Part shown: one piece after another, positions 9,854 to 19,088 of the stretch | How positions within the stretch are numbered: position 1 is the stretch's first letter | How the letters are laid out: each line of letters begins with the position of its first letter | Source: Archangium primigenium | Lineage (GTDB): Bacteria > Myxococcota > Myxococcia > Myxococcales > Myxococcaceae | Reading direction: 5' to 3' | Assembly: GCF_016904885.1 (NCBI RefSeq) | Contig: NZ_JADWYI010000001.1 | Location: 6,696,001-6,760,000 of the forward strand | Length of the DNA: 64,000 nt | Notes under the pieces: generated by a model | Told to the model about the DNA's origin: nothing | The model's database searches: none | Seen by the model: the letters and a program-made list of their open reading frames with translations, nothing else | Translations under genes and position numbers: made by a program

Positions 9854-11179
9854 CTAGCGACCGGACAGCAGGAGGCCGGGGCCCTCCTCGATGCGGATGA
9901 CCTGGGTGGGCGCCCGGGTGCTGCGCAGCGAGTCGATCCACGTCACCGCGGCGGTGACGTCCGCCTCGCGCGTGTCGTGGGTGAAGACGACGATGGTGGC
10001 GTGGGTGTCCTCGGGGCGCGGGGGGCGCTGGAGCACGGAGTTGATGCTCACGCCCTTCTCGCCCAGCACGCTGGCGATGCGGCCGAGCACGCCCGGCTCG
10101 TCGCTCACGGAGAAGCGCAGGTAGGCCGGACCGCGCCGGTCCCCCGAGGGCAACAGGGGCACGTCCTGCATGTGCGGCGCGCTGGGCAGGGGCAGCCGCC
10201 CCGTGGCGCCCGCGAGCAGGTTGCGGCAGGTGTCGATGATGTCGGACACCACGGCGCTGCCCGTGGGCAAGGAGCCCGCGCCCAGGCCCGAGAAGAGCGA
10301 GGCCCCGAGCGCCGCGGACTGCAGGAGCACCGCGTTGAAGCCGCCCTTCACGTCCGCCAGGGGGCTCGCCGCGGGGATGAACGCCGGGTGCACGCGCACG
10401 TCCATGCCGTCCGGGGTGCGCCGCGCCCGGGCGAGCAGCTTGAGCACGAAGCCCGCCTCGCGCCCGTAGGCGATGTCCACGGGCGTCACGCCGGTGATGC
10501 CCTCCACCAGGATGGACTCGGGGGACACGCGCGCGGAGAAGGCCAGCGAGGCGAGCAGGCACAGCTTCTGCGCCGCGTCCATGCCGCTCACGTCCAGTGT
10601 GGGATCCGCTTCCGCGTAGCCGAGCGCCTGCGCGCGCTTGAGCGCGTCCGCGTACGTCGCGCCCTCGTCCGCCATGGCCGAGAGGATGAAGTTGGTGGTG
10701 CCGTTCACGATGCCCGTGAGCGACTCCACCCGGTCGGAGGCCAGCGCCTCGCGCAGCGTGCGGATGATGGGGATGCCGCCGCACACCGCGCCCTCGAAGT
10801 GCACCTCCACGCCCCGCTCCACGGCGCGCGAGAACAAGGCCTCGCCATGCGCGGACAAGAGCGCCTTGTTGGCCGTCACCACGTGGCGGCCCGAGGCGAT
10901 GGCCTGCTCGAGGTACTCGCGCGCGGGAGACAGGCCGCCCATCAGCTCCACCACCACGGACACCTCGGGGTTGGCGAGGATGGTCTGGATGTCGTGGGTG
11001 ATGAGCGCCGAGGGCACGTCCTCGGGACGGGCGCGGCCCGGCTCGCGCACCAGCACGTGGTGCACCCGCACGCGCGCGCCCAGGCGCCGCTCGATGTCCT
11101 TCGCGTGCTGCGCGAGGATGCGGTACGTCCCCAGCCCCACGTTGCCCAGGCCCAGCAGGGCGATGCCGATTTCCTTCAT
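9854..11179 (-). CDS. hom: Homoserine dehydrogenase
   Basis: A 441-aa homoserine dehydrogenase reducing aspartate semialdehyde to homoserine in threonine/methionine synthesis. It has the N-terminal NAD(P) fold (IGIALLGLGNVGLGTYRIL), the HVVTANKALLS block, substrate residues in GIVNGTTNFIL and ADPTLDVSGMDAAQKL, and a C-terminal ACT domain (FSVSDEPGVLGRIASVLGEKG) typical of feedback-regulated enzymes. The ATG at 11179 overlaps the stop of the upstream exported-protein gene by 4 bp, so translation is probably coupled. Confidence 0.97.
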   Translation of the reverse strand: MKEIGIALLGLGNVGLGTYRILAQHAKDIERRLGARVRVHHVLVREPGRARPEDVPSALITHDIQTILANPEVSVVVELMGGLSPAREYLEQAIASGRHVVTANKALLSAHGEALFSRAVERGVEVHFEGAVCGGIPIIRTLREALASDRVESLTGIVNGTTNFILSAMADEGATYADALKRAQALGYAEADPTLDVSGMDAAQKLCLLASLAFSARVSPESILVEGITGVTPVDIAYGREAGFVLKLLARARRTPDGMDVRVHPAFIPAASPLADVKGGFNAVLLQSAALGASLFSGLGAGSLPTGSAVVSDIIDTCRNLLAGATGRLPLPSAPHMQDVPLLPSGDRRGPAYLRFSVSDEPGVLGRIASVLGEKGVSINSVLQRPPRPEDTHATIVVFTHDTREADVTAAVTWIDSLRSTRAPTQVIRIEEGPGLLLSGR

Positions 11180-11832
11180 CTCGAGTCTCCCGGGCGCGCC
11201 TCGGCCCCCGCGTTGCGCACCGTGTAGGACGTCAGCTCCAGCGAGGTCTGGGGCATGCGCTCTCCCCCGCTCCGCTCCACGAACAACTCCATGCGCACCA
11301 GACCCACACCCTGGGCGAAGGTCAAGTCGTTGATGAGCGTGGTCTCGGCGTCCACGCGGTTGCGCGCCTCCACCCGCACGCACGCGCCAAAGGCCCGCGC
11401 CGCCGTGTCACAGGGCACGTTCGCCTGGAGGATGCGGTAGCGCTCGGTGGACGACACCGACACCACGTTGGTCCACTGGGTGCCCTCGGTGAGCGGGCCG
11501 CGCAGGAGGTAGCGCTTGAGGTCGCGCACGCCAAAGGAGTCCACGGTGAGCTGCCCGCCCTGGTTGTCCTGGAAGTAGCCCCCCTCCTCCTTGACGATCC
11601 GCACCGTCACGGATTTGTCCGCGCGGCCGTTGATCCGGTACGTCCACTGGTTGCCCACCGCGAGCGGGTAGTAGGCGGACAGGTCCTCGGGCGCGCGCTC
11701 CGAGGAGGCGGTGGACTCGGCCACCGGCTGGCGGCTGGCGCAGGCCTGCGCCCCGAGCACCAGCGCGGCCCCGAGGCCCATTCGTACGACGACGGTCGAG
11801 AGCTTCATGTTCCGCTTCAGGGTCCGCTTCAT
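11176..11832 (-). CDS. Exported, possibly lipid-anchored protein of unknown function
   Basis: A 218-aa protein. Its N-terminus has a basic stretch, a hydrophobic core and ALVLGAQAC, a lipobox-like cleavage site (imperfect). The mature part begins with a Ser-rich spacer and then PLAVGNQWTYRINGR, a motif seen in small beta-rich exported proteins of myxobacteria. Two in-frame starts occur within a short direct repeat: ATG 11832, preceded by AGGAA, and ATG 11808. It lies 5 bp after the HEAT lipoprotein stop and overlaps hom by 4 bp, so all three are one transcription unit, although no functional link with homoserine synthesis is apparent. Confidence 0.75.
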   Translation of the reverse strand: MKRTLKRNMKLSTVVVRMGLGAALVLGAQACASRQPVAESTASSERAPEDLSAYYPLAVGNQWTYRINGRADKSVTVRIVKEEGGYFQDNQGGQLTVDSFGVRDLKRYLLRGPLTEGTQWTNVVSVSSTERYRILQANVPCDTAARAFGACVRVEARNRVDAETTLINDLTFAQGVGLVRMELFVERSGGERMPQTSLELTSYTVRNAGAEARPGDSR

Positions 11833-11837
11833 GTTTC

Positions 11838-12755
11838 CTAGTGTTCCGCGCGGTCCGGGCCGCGCGCCTCCGGCGTTGCGAGCTTGTGAGCCGCGTAGAG
11901 TGTATCCAGCGCCTGCTGGGCCGCGGCCTGCACCGCGGGCTGATCGTGTCCCTGGGCCACGGTGAAGAGGTAGGCCTCGGCCTCGGTGCCGCCGATCTCC
12001 CCGATGGCGAAGACGACCTCCTGCACGAAGCCCGTCTCGCGATCCTTCACCAGGTCGATGAGCGCGGGAATGGCGGCGCGCTCCTTCATCTCCACCAGCG
12101 CCCCCATGGCCTGGCGCGCCACCTGGACGTCCTCGTCCTGGAGCTGGCGCAGCAGCATGGGCGTGGCGGCCGGGTTGCGCCGCTCGGCGAGCACCCGCAG
12201 GGCGAACTCGCGCACCCGCTCGTCCGGGGACTGGATGTCCACGAGCAGCGCCGCGTCCGGGCGTCCCACCGCCGCGAGTTGCAGGCTCGCGGCATCGGTC
12301 ACCTGCTGCAGGCCCCGCAGGAGCGCCTCGCGCAGGGCCTTGCGCCGCGCCGGAGCGTCCTTCGCCTCCACCCGCGCCTCGCCCAGGCCCACCACCTGAT
12401 AGCGCTGGGGCGCCTCGCCGCCTCGCCGCTCCAGCCGCAGGGTGACGCCCACCTCGGCGAAGGCGTAGGTGCTGTCGTCCTTGAGCACCTCGCGCGTGAA
12501 GGGCAGCTCCAGGGTGAGGACCCAGGACTCCGAGGCGCCACCGCGCGCCTCCTCGGTGGGCAGCACGAAGCGCCGACTGTCCTGGAGCAACCGCGTGAAC
12601 TGGGAGCGGATGTCCGACGGCCCCCATCCGAGCAGGCCGTTGTCCACCACCGTGGCGCCCTCGAGCTCCACGTGCTCCACCGGGAAGCGCGGCTCGCGCG
12701 AGCGGCAGGCGCCGAGCAGCAACGCCACCAGGGAGAGGATCAAGGCGGGCTTCAT
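11838..12755 (-). CDS. HEAT-repeat lipoprotein
   Basis: A 305-aa protein with a good lipoprotein signal (LVALLLGAC). The first ~165 mature residues form a beta-rich domain of unknown family (PVEHVELEGATVVDNGLLG). From about residue 185 there are HEAT-type repeats (VREFALRVLAERRNPAATPMLL, VARQAMGALVEM, FVQEVVFAIGEIGG), which usually bind other proteins. ATG 12755 is chosen because the lipoprotein signal starts there. It heads a three-gene coupled unit ending in hom. Confidence 0.8.
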   Translation of the reverse strand: MKPALILSLVALLLGACRSREPRFPVEHVELEGATVVDNGLLGWGPSDIRSQFTRLLQDSRRFVLPTEEARGGASESWVLTLELPFTREVLKDDSTYAFAEVGVTLRLERRGGEAPQRYQVVGLGEARVEAKDAPARRKALREALLRGLQQVTDAASLQLAAVGRPDAALLVDIQSPDERVREFALRVLAERRNPAATPMLLRQLQDEDVQVARQAMGALVEMKERAAIPALIDLVKDRETGFVQEVVFAIGEIGGTEAEAYLFTVAQGHDQPAVQAAAQQALDTLYAAHKLATPEARGPDRAEH

Positions 12756-12809
12756 GGGAGCAACCCTAGCCCAGTCCCGCGCGACCCTCATCCCTGGAGA
12801 GCGGGATCG

Positions 12810-14927
12810 TCAGACCGTGCCACCCTCCGGCGGGCCGTCCTTCGAGTCGGGAGCCGCGGGGTCGCCATGCGGGGCGGTGACCGTCTCGGGGACCGGCTGG
12901 GCCTCGGCGGCGGCCGGCTCCGGCGGCGGCGCGGGAACGGCGCCCTCGGTGGGCGGCGGCTCGGCGAGCGGCGGCTCGGCGGGCGACGGCTCGGCGAGCG
13001 ATGGCTCGGCGGGCGGTGCCACCACCGCCACCACGTCCAGCGTCTCCGTCACGACGACGGTCTCGGTCACGGCGACGGTCTCGGCCACGACGACGGCCGA
13101 CTCCGCGGCGGCTTCCGGCGCGGCGGTGCCCTCGGCGCTCGCCCCCGCCTCACCCGGCGCGCCCTCGGGCCGGTTGCCCCGACCCCGGCGTCCCCGACGG
13201 CGGCGGCGGCGGCGCTTGCGCTCGCTCGCGCCCTCCTCGGACGTGGCCCCGCCCTCCGTCGTGCCTCCGACGAAGGCGCTCGCGGCCTCCAGATCCTCGT
13301 CGTCGCCCTCCTCGTCGCCCTCCTCGTCGTTCACGGACGGCGCGACGGGCTCGGCCGCCTCGAGCGGCGCGGGCGCGGGCGCGGCGCTGGCCGCCTCACC
13401 CGAGGCCTCCTGCTGCTGGCGCGCGGCCTGACGCTCCCGGCGGCGCGCATCCCGCTCGCGCTGACGCTCCTCGCGGCGCTCCTCCCGCCGCTTCTGGGAG
13501 TCCTTCTGGGCCTCCTCGGACTCGGCGGACACCGTGGCCTCGCGTGCCCCGGTCTCCTCGCCGCCCTCGCCGCCCTCGTCGGCCCGGGCCTGCTTCTCCC
13601 GGGCGCGCTCCTCGCGGCGCTTCTGGGCCTCCTCGGCCTCCAGCTTCGCCACCTCGAAGAAGCGCTCGTCCACGTCGTACAGCTCCACCGTGGTGACGCT
13701 GACGGCCGCCTTGGCCTCGAGGAACTTCTCGCCCAGCGCGTCGCCGCACCAGAGCATCACCAGCGAGCCGCTGGCCTGGGCCTCGGTGCGCGCGTCACCC
13801 CGGGCCTCGCCCGCGCAGGCGAGCAGACCCACCTGCGCCGAGTAGTGGCCGAGGTCCTTGCGCAGCTCCTGCACCGCCTTGCGATCCAACGCGGGCACGC
13901 CCTTGAGCATGCGGATGGCGAAGCGCAGGTCCACGCTGCCCTCGCGCTTGCGCGCGGTGAGCAGGGGCCCTTCCTTGGAGCGCTTGGCCACCTTGAGCTC
14001 GCGGAAGCCCAGGGCGTGCATCATCTTCACCACGGACTTCTCGAAGGTGCCCACGTCCAGCTCGCCCAGGCGCTTGCGCACCGCGCGGGCCACGGCCTTG
14101 CGCGCGTCCTTGACGGCCGTGCGCGCCGTGGTGAGCAGCGCGGCATCCGCCTGCGCCTCGGGGGCCGCGGCGGCCGCGGCGCGGTTGAGCACCGGCCGCC
14201 CGTCCTCCAGCGGAATGCCCAGCGCCGCGGCGAACGCGGCCTGCAGCTCCAGGGGCGGCGCCTCGCTCGGCGAGCCCGCGCGCTCGAGCGTCACCGCGCC
14301 CGTCTCCGGAGAGAAGGAGAACTGCGGCCGACGGCCCGCGTCGATGCGGCGCTGGTTGTCCTCGAGCAGCGCCGTGAGCAGCGCCTCCACCGTGGCGTCC
14401 TCCGCCGCGAGCTCCTTGGTGCGCGCCTGCTCCAAGAGCTGCTCGGGCCGCAGCGACTGGTCCGCCTCGCTGAGGATCTCGAACACCACCTCCGGCAGCG
14501 GCGGGAAGCGGCGCCGACGTCCACCCCGGCCCTCCTCCTCGTCCTCGCGCCTCCGCTGCTTGCGCTCGCTCCCCCGTCCCGCCACCCGCACGTTGTCGTT
14601 GCGCGACTCCGGGTGACGCTCGGTCGGCCGCAGGGGCGGCAGACCTTCCTCGGGATGAGCCTCCATCACACCCGTGTGCGCCAGCGCCTCCGCGTCCTCG
14701 GGCAGCGACCAGTCCGTCAGCGCGAAGGTGTCCTTGGCGGTGACGACCACCTTGCGATCGCGCGTGCGACGGGCCATCGCCGCGAGCCGCGACAACATCG
14801 TCAGCTCGGGCGTCTTGCCCACGTGCGACAGCAGGTTCTGGGCGATCGACCTCTCGGTGATCTCGAGGAAATGGAGGGGACGGCCTTCGCTCTCGAGCAC
14901 CCGGAGAGCGGCCTCATAAAAAGTCAT
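12810..14927 (-). CDS. HARE-HTH / Mrr-like nuclease-fold protein with long charged tail
   Basis: A 705-aa protein. Residues 1-75 (FYEAALRVLESEGRPLHFLEITERSI...) match the HARE-HTH (HB1/ASXL-type) winged helix that links DNA modification or restriction to chromatin-like factors; a second helical block lies at about 145-200. Residues about 295-410 resemble the Mrr/restriction-endonuclease catalytic fold (FEKSVVKMMHALGFRELKV, VDLRFAIRMLKG, VGLLACAG). The expected Q/E-x-K after the Asp strand is replaced by I-R-M, so cleavage activity is doubtful. Residues about 430-705 are Arg/Glu-rich, then Ala/Pro/Glu-rich, and probably disordered. A DNA-binding regulator or degenerate nuclease is the most I can say. 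Confidence 0.75.
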   Translation of the reverse strand: MTFYEAALRVLESEGRPLHFLEITERSIAQNLLSHVGKTPELTMLSRLAAMARRTRDRKVVVTAKDTFALTDWSLPEDAEALAHTGVMEAHPEEGLPPLRPTERHPESRNDNVRVAGRGSERKQRRREDEEEGRGGRRRRFPPLPEVVFEILSEADQSLRPEQLLEQARTKELAAEDATVEALLTALLEDNQRRIDAGRRPQFSFSPETGAVTLERAGSPSEAPPLELQAAFAAALGIPLEDGRPVLNRAAAAAAPEAQADAALLTTARTAVKDARKAVARAVRKRLGELDVGTFEKSVVKMMHALGFRELKVAKRSKEGPLLTARKREGSVDLRFAIRMLKGVPALDRKAVQELRKDLGHYSAQVGLLACAGEARGDARTEAQASGSLVMLWCGDALGEKFLEAKAAVSVTTVELYDVDERFFEVAKLEAEEAQKRREERAREKQARADEGGEGGEETGAREATVSAESEEAQKDSQKRREERREERQRERDARRRERQAARQQQEASGEAASAAPAPAPLEAAEPVAPSVNDEEGDEEGDDEDLEAASAFVGGTTEGGATSEEGASERKRRRRRRRGRRGRGNRPEGAPGEAGASAEGTAAPEAAAESAVVVAETVAVTETVVVTETLDVVAVVAPPAEPSLAEPSPAEPPLAEPPPTEGAVPAPPPEPAAAEAQPVPETVTAPHGDPAAPDSKDGPPEGGTV

Positions 14928-15029
14928 CGACGATTCCCCAATAATTTCGAACGGTTACAAAAATGTAGGTCCGTATGGGCGGCGGATGCTAGCCATCGCT
15001 ATTCTGGCTTGTCAACGAATGGGGAAGGG

Positions 15030-17219
15030 ATGATCCGCTTTCGCATCGGACATCGATGGAAGCGCGAACCCGCGGGAGCGCCACACGATTCCGTATCACT
15101 GGAACTCGACGGCGTGAATCTGCTGCCGGGCGCGGTCGAGGAGCCCCTCGTGGAGGGGGTGTCCGCGCTGCTCGAGGCGGTGGCGGCGCTGCACCGCGGC
15201 ACCCGACGCGTGGCCCAGGTCTCCCTCACCGAGGCCCACCTGGAGCTGGTCCTGAGACGTTCAGGAGCGGACATCGAGGTGCAGGTGGCCAGCCTGTCGC
15301 GCCCGGCCCGGCTCCTGCGCCCTCCCCTGCGCGTGGACGCGGATGAACTGACGGAGGCGGCCCGGGCATGCGGCCAGTCCTTCCTCCAGGACCTGGGCCA
15401 GGCGCGGCCGGAGACGCGCGCGGGCGAGCCCGGACACGCCCTGGAGCGGAGCCTGGCGCAATTGGAGTCCCCCACCTTCCTCGGCCGCGAGCCCAAGCCC
15501 CAGCCCTTCGCCCTGCGGGTGGAGCCCCCGGCCATGCCCGGCTTCGGCTTCACGCTGGAGGACCCGGACGACGTGCTGCGCCGCGCGGTGAAGGACAAGG
15601 CACCCGCCCTCGCCTCGCTCTTGTGCCCGGGCGAGGTGTGGCTCGCGCTGCCCGACAAGCCCGTGGCCTGGCGCGCCCAGGGCCCCGTGCTGCTCACCAC
15701 CCTGGAGCTCACGCGCCAGGCGGCGGACCTGGCGCGGGCCCTGGAGGTGGGCGAGCCGCGCTTCGCCTTCGAGCCCGCGGGCGTCCGGCCCGAGCTGTCC
15801 CTGGACCTCCGGGCGGGCGAGACGCGCCTGGGCCCGGTGGTCATTCCGCTCGGGGCCAAGGCGCTGCTCACGGCCCTCTTCCACCTGGGGCAGAGCCTCG
15901 CGGTGGCCCTGTCCGAGCACGAGCGGGCGCTCGCGACCAACCCCTACCTGGTGGAGCTGACCGAGCGCTGCCGCGAGGGCCTGTCGCACCTGCGCGACGG
16001 CGTGGGCCCCGAGGCCGAGGGCAGCGCCGCGCCCGTGCGGGCCCCGGCGCCGGCGGCCCCCACGTCCCGGCCCCTGAAGGTCCCCGGGCGCCTGCGCCGC
16101 CTGCGCTTCGAGAGTCTGTGGGAGCAGCGCAAGCTGGCCAACGCGGACGCGGGGCGGCTGATGATGAGCCCCAAGGGCCTCGTGTATTCGTCCCCGGACC
16201 TGGCGTGCGGGTTCGATCGCAAGACGGGCAAGCAGCAGTGGCGGCGCGCGGCGTCCCACGGCGTGGCGGCCGCGGAGGACGGCTACACGCTGGCGGCGAG
16301 CGCGGTGCGCCTGTGCGGTTTTCCCGGCAAGGGCGCGGGCGCGAGCTGGCTGCGCGACCACGAGGCGATGCGCATCGGCCCGCGGCTCTTGCGCCACTAC
16401 GGCATGCTCTACACGCTCGGGGATGACCGCGTGGCGCTCGCCATCCACGAGGCCACGGGCCGCGAGGTGTGGCGCCAGACACCTCCGCGCACACGGCGCG
16501 GCTACCTGGGCGTGCACGCGCACCGGGCCCTGCTGGCCACGGACTCGGGCTACCTGTACGGGTTGGGCCTCTCGGATGGCCAGGTGCGCTTCCGGATGAG
16601 CGCGTCCCTGCCCTTCCTCGGCGCGCCGGTGCCCTGGGCCAAGCGCTTCGTGGCGCTCTTGGGCCAGGGCTCCAACTCGGCGCTGCTCCTGGCGGACGCG
16701 CACACGGGTGAGTCGGTGTGGACGTATGAGATGTCGCTCGCCCTGCCCTCCACGCCGCTGCCCAGCGGCAAGCGGCTGTACATCGCCGGGGAGCTGGAGG
16801 GCGAGGGCGTGCTGGTGTGCGTGGACGCGGCGGGTCAGGCGCGCTGGCAGCGGCCGTTGAACCTGGGCCCGGGCCCCTTCGCGCTGGCGCGGCTGCCGGG
16901 CGCGGTGCTGGTGACGAGCGCGCTGGGGGCGGCGGCGCGGGTGAGCGACGCGGGCGAGGTGGACTGGCGCGTGGGCGCGGCGGGCGAGCAGCTCACGCGG
17001 GCCCTGCCGCCCATCGTCTCGCGCGGCGTGGTGCTGGTGCCCGGCGAGCGCGTGCGCGCGGTGGACCCCGTCCGGGGCGACGTGCTCGCCGAGGTGCGCG
17101 CCGGCGTGGGCCTCATGTCGCTCCAGGCCGACTCGCGGCTCAACCTCTACTTCCTGGACGAGTTCGGCACGCTCTCCGCCTACAAGCTCGGCTCGCACTT
17201 CGCCGTCGTGGGCGAGTGA
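15030..17219 (+). CDS. PQQ-binding-like beta-propeller repeat protein
   Basis: A 729-aa protein without clear signal peptide. The C-terminal half (about 365-729) has repeated beta-propeller blades of the PQQ/BamB type (FDRKTGKQQWRR, AIHEATGREVWRQ, LLADAHTGESVWTYE, VCVDAAGQARWQRP, AVDPVRGDVLAEV). The N-terminal ~350 residues are a separate domain of unknown family joined by an Ala/Pro linker. ATG 15030 follows GGGGAAGGG. Divergent from the HARE-HTH gene across a 102-bp gap. Function unknown; such propellers scaffold complexes rather than bind PQQ when outside dehydrogenases. Confidence 0.8.
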   Translation: MIRFRIGHRWKREPAGAPHDSVSLELDGVNLLPGAVEEPLVEGVSALLEAVAALHRGTRRVAQVSLTEAHLELVLRRSGADIEVQVASLSRPARLLRPPLRVDADELTEAARACGQSFLQDLGQARPETRAGEPGHALERSLAQLESPTFLGREPKPQPFALRVEPPAMPGFGFTLEDPDDVLRRAVKDKAPALASLLCPGEVWLALPDKPVAWRAQGPVLLTTLELTRQAADLARALEVGEPRFAFEPAGVRPELSLDLRAGETRLGPVVIPLGAKALLTALFHLGQSLAVALSEHERALATNPYLVELTERCREGLSHLRDGVGPEAEGSAAPVRAPAPAAPTSRPLKVPGRLRRLRFESLWEQRKLANADAGRLMMSPKGLVYSSPDLACGFDRKTGKQQWRRAASHGVAAAEDGYTLAASAVRLCGFPGKGAGASWLRDHEAMRIGPRLLRHYGMLYTLGDDRVALAIHEATGREVWRQTPPRTRRGYLGVHAHRALLATDSGYLYGLGLSDGQVRFRMSASLPFLGAPVPWAKRFVALLGQGSNSALLLADAHTGESVWTYEMSLALPSTPLPSGKRLYIAGELEGEGVLVCVDAAGQARWQRPLNLGPGPFALARLPGAVLVTSALGAAARVSDAGEVDWRVGAAGEQLTRALPPIVSRGVVLVPGERVRAVDPVRGDVLAEVRAGVGLMSLQADSRLNLYFLDEFGTLSAYKLGSHFAVVGE

Positions 17220-17245
17220 CGCTCCTTTTTCGCTAACCTGCCGCC

Positions 17246-18397
17246 ATGCCCGTCCACATCCAGAGCCTCCGGCCCCGGAACCTCCTGTCCTTCGGGCCCG
17301 ATACGGAGGCCCTCGCCCTCCGGGAGCTCAACGTCGTCATCGGCCCCAACGGCTCGGGCAAGTCCAACCTCATCGAAGTACTGGGACTGCTCGCCGCCAC
17401 GCCCCGAAGCGTGGGCGATGCCCTCCGCGCGGGAGGTGGCCTCGAGGAGTGGTCGTGGAAGGGCGACCGGAAAGGGACGAAGCCGGGGCTCGAGGCCCTC
17501 GTCCAGGGCGCGACCCCCCTGCGCTACGAACTCTCGGCGAGGCCCCATGTCATGCGCCCAGGCCTGGGCGAGCTGGAGGAACGGCTCGTGCACATGTCGG
17601 ATGCGCAGCAACTGTACTTCGGTGAGCTCAATGGCCTGACCCACATCCTCCATCGCGAGTCGCTGCGGGTGGTGAATTCGCACGACTTCAATTCCACCGA
17701 GTCGGTGCTGTCCCAGCGGCAGGACCCCGAGGGCTATCCCGAGATCTTCCAGCTCGCGGGACTTCTGCGCTCGATCCGTTTCTACCGGGACTGGACCTTC
17801 GGCCGGACCTTCCCGCCACGAATGCCCCAGCCCGCCGACCTGCCCAACGACTACTTGATGGAGGACGGGCGGAATCTGGGGCTGATGCTCAATCGGATCC
17901 GCCGCAGTCCCGAGGCCAAGCAGTCCCTGCTGAGCTACCTGCGGCTGATCTACGACGGCATTCACGACTTCGACGTCAGCGTGCAAGGCGGCACGGTCCA
18001 GGTCTTCTTGCATGAGAACACCTGGGTGATCCCCTCCACCCGTCTCTCGGATGGGACGTTGCGCTGGCTGAGCCTGCTCACCGTCCTCCTCAACCCCGCG
18101 CCGCAGTCCGTCGTCTGCATCGAGGAGCCCGAAATCGGCCTCCACCCAGACCTGATGCCCTCGCTCGCGAAGCTGCTGCGCGAGGCGAGCGAGCGCATGC
18201 AGCTCGTCGTCACCACCCACTCGGATGCCCTGGTCGATGCGCTCTCGAGCACTCCCGAGGCCGTCCTCGTGTGTGAAAAGCACCAGGGCAGCACCGTGAT
18301 GCGCCGGTGCACGCGCGAGGAGCTGTCGGAGTGGCTCGGTAAATACACGCTGGGACAGCTCTGGCGTCGGGGCGAGCTGGGAGGAAATCGCTGGTGA
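17246..18397 (+). CDS. AAA (ABC/OLD-like) ATPase, probable defence or RNA/DNA-sensing ATPase
   Basis: A 383-aa AAA_21/OLD-type ATPase. Walker A is GPNGSGKS (33-40), a signature-like LSDGTLRW at about 266, Walker B VVCIEEPEIGLHP at about 288, and the switch His in VVTTHSD at about 322. The insert between A and B is too short for an SMC coiled coil. The next gene, a DUF4276 Toprim-like protein, starts inside its stop codon (GTGA overlap, 18394-18397), so the two are made together. ATPase plus Toprim pairs such as PARIS (AriA/AriB) and Gabija/OLD relatives defend against phages; a defence role here is inferred from that architecture. Confidence 0.85.
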   Translation: MPVHIQSLRPRNLLSFGPDTEALALRELNVVIGPNGSGKSNLIEVLGLLAATPRSVGDALRAGGGLEEWSWKGDRKGTKPGLEALVQGATPLRYELSARPHVMRPGLGELEERLVHMSDAQQLYFGELNGLTHILHRESLRVVNSHDFNSTESVLSQRQDPEGYPEIFQLAGLLRSIRFYRDWTFGRTFPPRMPQPADLPNDYLMEDGRNLGLMLNRIRRSPEAKQSLLSYLRLIYDGIHDFDVSVQGGTVQVFLHENTWVIPSTRLSDGTLRWLSLLTVLLNPAPQSVVCIEEPEIGLHPDLMPSLAKLLREASERMQLVVTTHSDALVDALSSTPEAVLVCEKHQGSTVMRRCTREELSEWLGKYTLGQLWRRGELGGNRW

Positions 18398-18996
18398 GCG
18401 TGCGCATCTACGTCGAAGGCGGGGGGGATTCCAATGCCCTGCGGACCGAATGCCGACGTGGATTCGCCGAGTTCCTCAAGAAGAGTCTCCCCGCCGGGAA
18501 GCAACCCAAGATCGTCGCCTGCGGGAGCCGCAACGACGCGATCGAGGACTTCTGCACGGCCCTTCGCCATCCGCGCGGAGACCAGATCTTCCTCCTCGTC
18601 GATGCCGAGGGCCCGGTCTCCGAGAATCAGACAGTCTGGCACATCCTGATCGCCAGCGGCACGTGGGCGCCCATCCCGGAGGTCTCGGAGGACCAGACGC
18701 ATCTCATGGTGCAGTGCATGGAGAGCTGGTTCCTCGCCGACGTCCCGGCGTTGAAGACGTACTTCGGGCAAGGCTTCCAGGAGTCCGCGCTCCCCAAGAA
18801 CTCCCGCATCGAGACGGTCTCCAAGCTGGATGTCCTCAACGGATTGAAGAAGGCGACCCGTCAGACCAAGACCAAGGGCGACTACTCCAAGAGTGAGCAC
18901 AGCTTCGCTATCCTGGCCCTCATCGACCCCACGAAGGTGCGACAGGCCTCTCCCCACGCGGAACGGTTCATCCAGACGCTGCTTCGGCACGTTTGA
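18394..18996 (+). CDS. DUF4276 family (Toprim-like) protein
   Basis: A 200-aa protein with the DUF4276 pattern: N-terminal VEGGGDSNALRTECRRGF with the conserved Glu (E8), an acidic DxE (LLVDAEGP, D70/E72), and the family motif LMVQCMESWFLAD. This arrangement resembles the metal-binding Glu and DxD of Toprim nucleases. GTG start coupled to the upstream ATPase. As in other ATPase-Toprim systems, it could be a nuclease effector held in check by the ATPase; this is inference. Confidence 0.82.
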   Translation: MSVRIYVEGGGDSNALRTECRRGFAEFLKKSLPAGKQPKIVACGSRNDAIEDFCTALRHPRGDQIFLLVDAEGPVSENQTVWHILIASGTWAPIPEVSEDQTHLMVQCMESWFLADVPALKTYFGQGFQESALPKNSRIETVSKLDVLNGLKKATRQTKTKGDYSKSEHSFAILALIDPTKVRQASPHAERFIQTLLRHV

Positions 18997-19013
18997 TCGA
19001 GTCCGGTCGAAAC

Positions 19014-19088
19014 ACGACCTCTGGGGTCTATACAACCGCCCGACATCTCGGGTAGGAAGGAAGACTCACGGGAGGCGTGCACATGAGC
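19014..19088 (+). promoter_or_regulatory. Leader with TATACA box and CCCGA-CATC-TCGGG inverted repeat, copy 1
   Basis: This upstream block is almost identical to bases 19924-19994. It carries a TATACA (19029-19034), a perfect inverted repeat CCCGA-N4-TCGGG (19039-19052) and GGAGG (19071-19075), 7 bp before ATG 19083. It probably holds the promoter and either an operator or an RNA hairpin. Confidence 0.5.

Noticed and set aside
11841-15029. A very long open plus-strand frame upstream of and joined to the beta-propeller gene.
   Set aside because: It is antisense to the exported protein, HEAT lipoprotein and HARE-HTH genes; the real gene begins at ATG 15030 and the upstream translation has no family resemblance.
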